This document shows, piece after piece, positions 32,747 to 41,728 of a DNA stretch of 64,000 bases. The stretch's first letter is position 1. Each line of letters starts with the position of its first letter. The position numbers were made by a program, and so were the translations under genes. The stretch spans positions 3,694,226 through 3,758,225 of the forward strand of contig PCDI01000004.1 of assembly GCA_002778195.1 (NCBI GenBank), in the 5' to 3' direction. The notes under the pieces are model-generated. The model was not told the origin of the DNA and made no database searches. It saw nothing but the letters and a program-made list of their open reading frames with translations. Source of the DNA: Raffaelea ambrosiae (taxonomy: Eukaryota; Ascomycota; Sordariomycetes; Ophiostomatales; Ophiostomataceae).

Positions 32747-33996
32747 TTACTGATCATCGTCTCCCCTGGATGTTAAACTCCTTCGGCTGTCATGCGGATC
32801 ATCTCTGGGCTGTTGGAAGGCCACGGGCATAGCAGAGACAATTTCTATATGCTGCTTTCTCTTCTTTGAATCCCTTTTCTGTCTCTTCAGATCTTTCTTT
32901 GCTTTTTTCTCAGCCTTCTTTTCTTTGCGACTCTTTTTGGGCAATTCTGATCCAGGACCGTAGAGTATCCTTCCCGGGTGGAACACGGCCAATATGATTA
33001 GACAGAGAATCATAGGGAGTGCATCAAGAACATAGGCGTAGACTTCGTGGAATGGGATCTCGTTGCTTTCGGGGGTGATGCCATTGGCGAATTCGGCAAT
33101 GCGGTAGCAGACTCGAATCTGAGAAACATTAGTCTTCGCCATTGGACGTGTGCCAGACACGACAGAATCAGTGAGGCAAATTTAAGGAGAAGCCTCCGGG
33201 TCGGTATACCAACAGTTATGAGGACTAAGACTGCGTACAGACAATAGAGCAAGTCCCTCCAGCTTCGTTTTTTTGTTTGGTGAAACTGTCTGTCTGGAAG
33301 AGAAGCATAGACCGCCGACGAGTCCAGGACCAAGCAGTCACGATGGAAGGCGATCATCAGGCCGAGGAACAGCAAAATGCAAACTTCCTGGCAACCAACA
33401 CCGGCAAGATAGACTTTTAAGCCGATTGATATCGTACCGGAGTCCGATCCTGGGGCAGTCATGATGCCACCGGCTGCTTGAATGAGAAAAGTGAAAATAT
33501 CAAGCCACACAAAGTATTTGCTCATGCTGGTAGCCTGGACAAACAGCACCTTGTGATCGGGTTCGAAAAAGTACACGGCGCGGGCGAACGTCATGTACAC
33601 GAAGGCATTGATCCACAATGGGGCCAAAAGGAACAGAATGGTGTAGCCAATGGAGTATCCCCCGTTTTGCTGGTCGTGAGATCCAAGAGAATGGAGGACA
33701 AACGCAATGGTCTCCCACAATGCACCCATAATAAGGACCCATGTGTAGGCCTTCTTGAAGACGATTCCCTGGACAATGTGTATTCCGGTGAGAATTCCAA
33801 AAATCACAGCCACTGCAACTGCTGGTGCGAACTTGGGATCAAAGTTGTAGTAGGCATTGCATGCATCTGGCGGAACGTAACCGTATTTTCCGGGGACAGC
33901 GGTAGTGCATGTAGCCGATGCGGACGAGCTGGCGGTGGAAGGAGATGGTATCGTGGTTCTTGCTTGCACCAGAGTGATGTCTGTGAAGGTAGTCAT
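32747..33996 (-). CDS. RTA1-like membrane protein
   Basis: Exons 33996-33214 and 33118-32747 give 384 aa. The first donor, GTTGGT, is weak; using it gives LVLIT-IRVCYRIAEF, the arrangement expected of the family, and small shifts of the junction are possible. After a Thr/Ser-rich start, YVPPDACNAYYNFDPKFAPAV opens a seven-helix domain with LLAPLWINAFVYMTFAR and RVCYRIAEF, features of fungal RTA1 proteins. Relatives are linked to export or resistance to lipophilic compounds (7-aminocholesterol, sphingoid bases). The cytosolic C-terminus has a dense Lys-rich stretch and a DDD-type acidic end. The next gene is a sterol-dehydrogenase-like enzyme, convergent at 559 bp. Transport role inferred. Confidence 0.87.
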
Positions 33997-35123
33997 GATG
34001 GGCCGTAAAAAATATCGTAGATTTTTGTTTTTGCAGCGGTGGGGGTGTTGGTTGTCGAGAATCATCGGGTGCCTCAAAGGGAAATGTCAACAGCGGCCAA
34101 TTGATTAACCTGACGCGGCTTGGATACTCAATTCTACACTCGATGCGTCTCTGAACGATGGGCTAGTTCTCATAGTTATACGACAATGGATCCGACGCTA
34201 TTCGGAGTCTGCCTAGGAGCTATGTCTATAAGAAACGTAATGCATGGCTTTGCCCCGAGTACTTCAGCTGCAGCCACCACGAATGATGATCATTCTGGCA
34301 GAGCTGTTTGATACCACGGCGTAATTGACTTCTCGTCTATTAGACTATTCCCCGCCGACCGTTCATCAGCGCCAAAAATACACACAGTCCACAAGGCTAA
34401 GGTTGCGGCAAGCGTGTTGGGTCGAAAAGCTGCGATTCTGGGCTAGTGCTGGGATCGGGGGCTTGGCGACACGCGTTCTGGCCGTCAAACTCTTTCTACG
34501 AAATTGAGTCGTAAATGGTGGTTTGACGCCTGTCGTGATTGGCCGTTGTGCCATTGGGCTTGTGGGTCGCAGGATGTGCACTTACCTGTAATATGGCAGC
34601 CTAATTCTCGCGATCTTATACGACAACAACCATAAGTTGGCGTCACCGTCTGCACAGTTCCAGCCGAGCGGCCTACCGAGTAATCACTGCTTGAAATCCA
34701 TCCGTATTTGAGGTCAGCCCACGCGTTCTTGATCCTATTCACAAGACCGACGGGCTTACATGTAATGATGGCGATACGACAGAAGCCGAGATCAAAATTA
34801 GAATTTCGGAGACGTTCAATTACTAAGCCCTTCCGTCCCAGGATTCCGACGTGAAGTATATAACGAGAGGAGGGACAGTCGAACTGCCACACCCGTGCTG
34901 TTTAGAAACAACCAATCACAAAATTTTTTATATAAAAATATTTTCTGGGTACAGAGAAGCTATGGGCACGAAGCCTCGAAAAAATAATTTCGTATTTCAG
35001 AAAATGAAATGAAGATGCCACGTGAAGTGGAAAAGTCCAGTGGGCGAGCCTCCGCGTGTATTACTGCTCTCTTCGCCGGGTCAGACTCTTTTCATAACCC
35101 TCCCCCCCCCGTGACAGAGTTGA
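33997..35123. other. AT-rich spacer, nothing recognised
   Basis: Includes an A/T block (34921-34945) and a C-run near 35103. No gene, RNA or family motif is seen. Confidence 0.5.
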
Positions 35124-36551
35124 TCAGTCAGACGAAGACGTTGGCCCGGGTGTGGCAGCCGTAGCACTGCATCCATATACAATGCGCGTCGACGGCAAAG
35201 TTGGAACAACAACAACGGTAGACTGCACGTAAGATGTCCGATGAAGAACTGTGGTGGTGGGCGAAGGCATTTCCGAAGCGGACGCAGTGGACGTAGCACT
35301 TGTCGTCAGAGTGGACTCGCTCTGGCGCTTTTGGTGAGCTAATTGCTCGGACGCAGCAGAGGTGGCCGATGTTGCCGCTCCACGCCGCAAGCAGTCGATC
35401 TCACTGACAACAGTTGTCGTACTAGCCCACGAAGTGCTGGTGATGTCGCGGGTCACAGTCACGTCAAAAGGTAGCTGGCTGCAGGCATAGGCTGTAAGCG
35501 TAGTAGCCTCTGTATGGTTAACAGTGACCAGAGTGTACGCTGTATTTGTCAGCCGAACCGTAGTTGTAGTGATGACTGGGCCTGGTGGAGCTGCCGCTGT
35601 CACTGTTGCCGTAGCTGTAGCGGTGACTGTTGCTGTGGCCGTTGCTGTCTCTGTGGCAGAGCTGCTGCTATCCTGCGACTTCATGACAGTTTCAGGCCCC
35701 GGCAGGGTGGGGATCCCAGCGACAGAGGGCGTAGTAGGGATGGTGACAGGACCTGGTTGAGCCGGGGTAAAGACGTGGAAACCCCCAAAACCCCCTCCGC
35801 CAAAGCCCCCTCCGCCAAAACCACCAAATCCTCCGCCAGACCCAGTTTGCGCTGGGAAGCCGCCAACGCCGGGGCATGTAACGCTAGATGTTGCGGTCTC
35901 GGTTGACGCCCACACGGTGGTTGAGTAAGAAATGGTCCGTGTCGAGGCTACCGTGAACGCGTAAGCCAAGGTTGTGCTACATTGGTAGCGAGTACGAAAG
36001 AAAGGCGTGGCCGGGGTCAGGGTGGATGTAGTGTAAACTGTTCTGGTGCGCGTACGCACGATGGGCGGCAGTGGTGCCGCCGTTACAGTAACGGCGGATG
36101 GCGCCGAGGCAGACGAAGATGAGCCAGAATCCTGACGCTTCTCCTTTGCGCCTATAGTACCCGCGACACCATTGTCTGGCGATGCTGAAGAGGAGGCAGT
36201 AGCTGTAGGGGTCGGAGTAGCGGCTGAGATGACTGCAGGAGTTGCATAGACACGGACAATGCAGTCGATAGTAGCATCCACAACAGCAGTGCCTATCCAG
36301 TGTGTCTGGACAATTGTCCTCGTGGTTGTGACAAGCTCAATCGATGTTGAAGCGGGAGAGGGGGCAATTGTCTCCGTGACTGGAGCCGTGGCAGTGGCGG
36401 TCACTGTAGCTGTCACTGTCACGACCACTGAAGTGGTTGGGGCCACCGCTTCGGAGCTGGACGATGTTAAGTTGCTCACGTCCCGAAGGAACGGGTTCGC
36501 CAATGCTCCCAGAGCAAATGCCAAGAGGCATGTGAATTTGACGGAGGCCAT
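35124..36551 (-). CDS. Secreted Thr/Ser-rich protein with Kex2 sites and a Gly-Phe tract
   Basis: Single exon, 475 aa, start chosen at 36551 because it opens a clear signal peptide (MASVKFTCLLAFALGALA). I do not recognise a named family. Most of the chain is Thr/Ser/Val with TVTATVT-like runs, so heavy O-glycosylation is likely. Dibasic sites end at Arg139 (EKR), Arg390 (LRR) and Arg409 (QKR), each suited to Kex2. Between them lie about four copies of a loose module: a TRT.Y.T stretch, then a single Cys in a YxC context (RYQC, AYAC, VYGC), and a second Cys after a T-rich run. Residues 239-258 are Gly-Phe repeats. No GPI tail is obvious. It is probably a processed cell-wall or extracellular protein; function unknown. 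Confidence 0.7.
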   Translation of the reverse strand: MASVKFTCLLAFALGALANPFLRDVSNLTSSSSEAVAPTTSVVVTVTATVTATATAPVTETIAPSPASTSIELVTTTRTIVQTHWIGTAVVDATIDCIVRVYATPAVISAATPTPTATASSSASPDNGVAGTIGAKEKRQDSGSSSSASAPSAVTVTAAPLPPIVRTRTRTVYTTSTLTPATPFFRTRYQCSTTLAYAFTVASTRTISYSTTVWASTETATSSVTCPGVGGFPAQTGSGGGFGGFGGGGFGGGGFGGFHVFTPAQPGPVTIPTTPSVAGIPTLPGPETVMKSQDSSSSATETATATATVTATATATVTAAAPPGPVITTTTVRLTNTAYTLVTVNHTEATTLTAYACSQLPFDVTVTRDITSTSWASTTTVVSEIDCLRRGAATSATSAASEQLAHQKRQSESTLTTSATSTASASEMPSPTTTVLHRTSYVQSTVVVVPTLPSTRIVYGCSATAATPGPTSSSD

Positions 36552-37998
36552 GTTAGTAGCTTCTGGCTGTTGATAATTTTCTATACAAGCATGAGCAGAA
36601 TCAGAGGACACAATGGATCGCACCGACCAGGTCATCTTATGCATTCATATACCACGAGCTCCTGACGGCACGGTTTCCCCCTCTTTCGTGTCTTCTGCTA
36701 GCAATCTTCCACTGCCTTTTGCCACCCTCTTGGATGCATCCGGGTCTCTTACGCTCTACCCCGGCATGTCTTATTTTCCGGGCCGGCAAAGATCCCAAAA
36801 TGCACGGCTGATCTAAACGCACGGGAATTGAAGACGACTTGCTCTCAGGAGATCTATCAAGAATGCATGCCTGTGCGTAATATAAGTTCGGGAAAATATG
36901 TGTTCTGAAAGAGACGATGAACAGACAGCTAGAAGCAAGACATCTATCTTAACGTAAGGGGCATGTGCAGACATGCAGAGTGGTACGTAAACTATTTGGT
37001 GAGTGAATATCCAGAGTAAACGTGGGAGAGGACACAACGGCAACCATCAACTCTGGACGAGTTCGACGAGGGTGGGTAGATCTAAATCTTGGTCATAGTG
37101 AAAATACTTGCAAGAGGGTTATGATATTTGCGGCCGATTTTCAGAGTCATTTAACTACTATATATACTGGTCTAAAAATAGATCGACGGAAGCATCCAGT
37201 AAACCAAAATAATACACAGGTTTCCAATTTTTCCGGTGGTGCGACGGGGCTTCCCAGACCGATAGTACGACTTTCTATTGTCTATTTGCCATTTAGCCTT
37301 GGACAGTAGATCTATCGTCGCGGCGACACCCGCCACGGAGTGATACATGTCATTACTACACGTGTGCTCAGTCCTAGGCTCTTAGTCTTGTGACCTCAAG
37401 CATGGCTCTACTGCGGCCAATGCTGTCTCTCGTAATAGGTTCCTGAAATGTTCTTTCTGTACTGTATGTTGCAGTTGAGACAAATCATATGAAACCGAAA
37501 GTTACTGCTTGTCATGAATTGATGATATTCAAAACTCAAAATAAAATTTTACCGTAACGAATATGGCTGTCTGGTAGTGTGCGTTTCTCCTATTCAATAT
37601 CTTGCACGCCTGGCTGAGAGTTGTCTCATGAGCGAATATTGCTGGGGTCCAAGATCCAAATACAGCAAGGTGCTAGCAGTGATGCTCGCAACCAATCACC
37701 TGGGTCATATCTCACAGCCACACCTTGGCATGAAGTACCCCATGTGAAGGCAAGGCATTTACGGCTGTGGGGTGCCTAGAGCTGAGAAAGAGTCCCACAC
37801 GTGATTGGTAGCTGGAAACGCCCAGACAATATCTCTCAGCCTTCAGACGAGACCACGCGCCATGGCTTTCATTCACCCCTCTCCTGCACTGGTCCAGAGG
37901 CACTGCAGCACTTTCGTTGATCTACATCGACATCTGACAATTTTGATTTCTCACGTCGTGGCCTGCAGGGCTGCCATAGTAGCCTCCAAAGTTACACC
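36552..37998. other. AT-rich spacer, nothing recognised
   Basis: 1.4 kb between divergent genes. Short frames only; a CACGTG core occurs near 37799. No RNA or element recognised. Confidence 0.5.
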
Positions 37999-39510
37999 AT
38001 GGATAAGCTCAGCTTTGAGCTCGTCGAACATATCGCATCGTACCTGGACGCGGGCTCCGCTCTGGCTCTGTCGAAAGTATGCAAGGCCACTCGAGAGGCG
38101 TGTCTGTCTCGACTGAGCCCAGAGCGGTATTTACAGTCGACATTTCGCAACGCCAAGTCTCTTTTGGCGGCCATGACTGATAACAGCTGTGTGCTGTCTG
38201 GGTCACGAGCGCTGGAGTACTTCGTACCCGGATCGATTGTCGAGTCAGACGATGGCATCGATAGCCCGTCTGACTGGGATTTTCTGGTGCCGTGCAAAAA
38301 GAACTCAGTGATTGGCATGATGGACGCGCTGGAAAAGTGCGGTGTCGAGTGGGACCAACCGTTGCGCAGCTTTGCCGAGCTGCTTGACAAGCCAGTGGGC
38401 ACAGTGGTACTTGTACCGACCTTGGGAATCATGCGCAACCCGCCCGACAGTTTCATAAAAGACCCGCACCCGTTTCTCTCCAAGGAAACGAAGCGACTTT
38501 ATCAGCGGCTATACGACTGGGTGGAAGCCGAGGCCATCGAGCGGAGCACGCATGTGGCCGTCAAGGTGGTACCGCCGCGGGAGAAAGGGGGCCGCAACGG
38601 CATTCAATTCAAAGAAATGTCCCGCGAAGACGTAGCGACGTACAGTGAGTACGAAGCTGATGTGTACGCGGGCGGCGTCACGACTCGACCGGTGTGTCTC
38701 ATCAACGGAAGCCTGAAGATGGACAAGAAGCGGGTCAAGGTGCAGCTGTTCCAGTGCCACCTGGTTAGCGACAAGGCATGCACACCACTGGAGTACATCA
38801 TGAGCACATACTACGCATCGCATGTGCAGTGTTTCATTGGCGGCTGGTGTGCCGGACACTTTTTTTTTGAACTGGCCCGAGACAAGCTGGCGTTGACGTG
38901 GCCGCTCCAGCTCCCGGCGCAGCGGAAGGCGGTGGCCAGGTGCGTCAAGAAGTATGGCACGCGTGGATTCCGTTTCTTGCACTCGGAGAACTACGATGAC
39001 CAGCTCGTAGAGTGCTTCGGCTTCCTCAACAAGGAAGATACTAGTCCGCTCGATGCGGAAAAGGCCCGGGCAGTGGAAAAACAGGGAGTGGATAGCAGCC
39101 ACCTCGGCGAGATGGGCACGTTGCTGCTACGGTACGGCCGGCTGCAGAGGCAGATTTCACGGCTCAATGTGCTCTATACGGTGCATTACAATATTCGATG
39201 GTTGTATCGGGCACTGCAGACGTCCATCACACAACTCCAGTTCACGCAAGATCGGGGACGACCGTCGGTTGTTGAGCCCATCGCAACAAACTTGACATGG
39301 CAGTACCAGCATGAAGTCAGGTCTGCGCAGATTCTGGCCGAGCAGGCCCCAGCAGATACGCCAGGTGTACATCGAGAATTGACCGGTTTTGTGGATCCTG
39401 GCAGCCCGGCGTGGTTGCGCTTCGATAGATATCTTCGCCAGTCGCAGCTGGCGTGCGTGTTGGAAGGCTGTTGCGAAAGTGTGAGCATGTACGCCCCACT
39501 GCAGATTTAG
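37999..39510 (+). CDS. F-box protein with nucleotidyltransferase-like motif
   Basis: Single exon, 503 aa. Residues 1-40 are a short F-box (LSFELVEHIASYLDAGSALALSKVCKA), which would dock to Skp1 in an SCF ubiquitin ligase. Immediately after come GSRALEYF (68-75) and SDWDF (91-95), separated by an acidic loop. GS followed about 20 residues later by DxD is the metal-site pattern of the nucleotidyltransferase superfamily, here with Trp between the acids. The remaining 400 aa contain FIKDPHPFLS, YIMSTYYASHVQCFIGGWCAGH and KKYGTRGFRFLH, features shared by a multi-copy fungal F-box family. Whether the NTase-like part is active is unknown. No intron, no signal peptide. Confidence 0.72.
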   Translation: MDKLSFELVEHIASYLDAGSALALSKVCKATREACLSRLSPERYLQSTFRNAKSLLAAMTDNSCVLSGSRALEYFVPGSIVESDDGIDSPSDWDFLVPCKKNSVIGMMDALEKCGVEWDQPLRSFAELLDKPVGTVVLVPTLGIMRNPPDSFIKDPHPFLSKETKRLYQRLYDWVEAEAIERSTHVAVKVVPPREKGGRNGIQFKEMSREDVATYSEYEADVYAGGVTTRPVCLINGSLKMDKKRVKVQLFQCHLVSDKACTPLEYIMSTYYASHVQCFIGGWCAGHFFFELARDKLALTWPLQLPAQRKAVARCVKKYGTRGFRFLHSENYDDQLVECFGFLNKEDTSPLDAEKARAVEKQGVDSSHLGEMGTLLLRYGRLQRQISRLNVLYTVHYNIRWLYRALQTSITQLQFTQDRGRPSVVEPIATNLTWQYQHEVRSAQILAEQAPADTPGVHRELTGFVDPGSPAWLRFDRYLRQSQLACVLEGCCESVSMYAPLQI

Positions 39511-41728
39511 AAAAAGCGGCGGCTGCTCTGTCGACTCTGTGAAAAAGAGAGTTATTGGTGGCGGACGAGTGGTGGGCAGTCGTTGCAACAATTGTGTAAT
39601 TACGAGTAAGGGAAAAGATGCAGAGAATGACAGATCTGTTGCTGCGTGAGCAAAATACGCCAGCTCCTCGTGAATGAGACAGTATCACGTGTACTCTCCC
39701 GTGATTTACGCTCCAACCCTGTCGCTCAGCCAACTCAGCCGTTGATCGCCACAAGCCCCACAGCCGGTATTGTTGGCGCCTTTATGGCTCTTCGATCCAG
39801 GAACCACGGACACCGGGTGCTTGGATAATGCATCAAGTCTCGCAGGATTGGTTGGATAACGCATCCTTATTCGGGCTCCTTCTCGTACTACGAGTATGCA
39901 CTTTCGTGTCTTTCTGTCTCTATTAGGGCGCTTTAGTGACGGCGAACGCTGGACAGAGCAACCCAGTGCTGTCTTCTTCACACAGTATCTTTAGGCGGGT
40001 TCTTGTTCAGCGCCCCGTATTGCCCTGGCGCCGCAATAAGCATACTACGAGAACACATGCTTATTTTTGGGTATTATGGTGGGCGCAGCGACTTACTGGG
40101 CGCAGTAGCTTTCTTCATGATATGAAAGATGGTGTGGATCGCACACTGTGTTTTTACTATGCTTCGTCGCTCCTTCCTTGTCTGCCGCGTGCCTTCTGTC
40201 CACATGTGGCAGACATAAACAGTAACTACGAGTACATAGTAATACTAAGTACTCGTACGAGTACATAGTAGTTACGGTGACTCGTAAATTTTTTTTTCTG
40301 TCAGCTCTTCATCCTGGCTTTCCCACCACCCCCTTCTCCTCTCTTGTGACGTGCCGTTGCACCGCCTCCATAACACCAACCCACCCACACCAAACAGCGT
40401 CGCTAGGGGCCCGCTGCGCCCAAGGATAGCCGCTGTCTGACAATTGTTGCCATTTCCGGGTTGGCCTGTCCAGCTGTGTTTCCGTTTTGCTGGGGCAACT
40501 GCGGAACAGAAACAGAGACCATCTGGAAGGCCGCCTTTGTCCATCCAGCCTTGCCCGTCGACTTGGCTTGATTTTCATGCTGTCCCTGTTATTCTGGCGA
40601 GCGGCTTTCTCTTTCTTTCTTTCTTCAGCGAGGACGTCATTGCGATTTTCGGGCAGGCCACTTGTGTGTGTTTGTTTCTTCCGCATCCCCCAAACAGAGC
40701 CATTCCCGCGATCCAGTCAGACAATACAACGAGTGGTACTTGCCCCTGCCCCTGTCGAGCCCACGAAAAGCCTGCGTAGAAGGCCGTCGCAATACGAAAG
40801 CCGGGGCGGCCCCTCGATCTTGCTGCGGCTGTGTCGCACCATCTTGCTGGCCATCTCGGTGTCGCTGACCAGACCTCGTGTTTTTATTTTTCGGGTCTCC
40901 TCACTTCATTCTCTCCCCATCGCTCTGGCCTTTTCGCTGTCTCTGCTTTGCCTACAAACGCGACCCCGCCTTTGTTCCAGAACCTGACTCGGAACATTTC
41001 CTATTACAAGAACCTCCTGAGCCTTGGCCTCCTTTCCCCAGAGCCGTTGGTACCCTTTTGATCCCCAACAGAGCATTTGTTTGCCGGCCACATGTGTTCA
41101 CCGAGCAACCAGCAAGACAAAACCTCCCAGTACCGCATTTCGATAAGTTTGTTCGGAGCGAAACCAACCGCCTTCGTTTCTCCGGCAGGACATCAGTGCG
41201 CATGAAGAACTCTCCCTCCGCATAGCCAAATCAGTCAACTGGGCGACCTAGCCGCCGTTCCATACTGATTGAATTTGTGGGAGTGCACACAAAAGACTGC
41301 GCAACCACAAGGCCTGTGGCACGCACAAGGAACAAAAAAAAACAGCCAAACGGGGAAACGAATAAGGCGAGGCATCTTCTGTCTAGGCCGCGGCAGACTT
41401 GCCCCCCAAGCACGCTGGCACATTTCACCCCTGCTTTCATCCCGCAAGCTACCTCTGCACCTCCTCTTGACCGCATACCTTCTTCATCTCGGAGCTCTTT
41501 GGGCTTTTAATTTATGACAAGATTGCTTGTTTCGGTCAACCCTTGAGTCCTTGAGTCCCTCACCCGACTCAACACCAACCTACCTACCACTTCTTTGTTC
41601 TTACAAACCCACCGCATTCGAACATACCTCGAAGATACTCGTTTACTTCGCAAGAAGACGAGCAAGAGCCTCTAGGCAGCCAGCAAAATCAATATTCCCT
41701 GCAACAGCGCCAGCAGCGGCCTCCAGAC
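39511..41728. other. Long spacer with palindrome and pyrimidine-rich leader
   Basis: 2.2 kb between the F-box gene and btgC. It includes an inverted/direct repeat at 40222-40275. From about 40600 on it is a CT-rich stretch whose plus-strand frames are low-complexity (Pro/Ser/Arg). It may hold a long 5' leader and an undetected first exon of the downstream gene. Confidence 0.5.
40222..40275. repeat. Nested palindrome and direct repeat
   Basis: GTAACTAC (40222-40229) is the reverse complement of GTAGTTAC (40268-40275). Between them GTACTCGTACGAGTAC (40249-40264) is a perfect 16-bp palindrome. ACGAGTACATAGTA occurs twice (40228-40241 and 40257-40270). The segment could form a cruciform. Confidence 0.85.

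Noticed and set aside
24714..33996. Classical secondary-metabolite cluster
   Set aside because: No backbone synthase, P450 or methyltransferase; kept only as a possible lipid-related block.
40487..40987. 166-codon frame upstream of btgC
   Set aside because: Pyrimidine-rich leader-like DNA giving Ser/Arg/Pro text without motifs.
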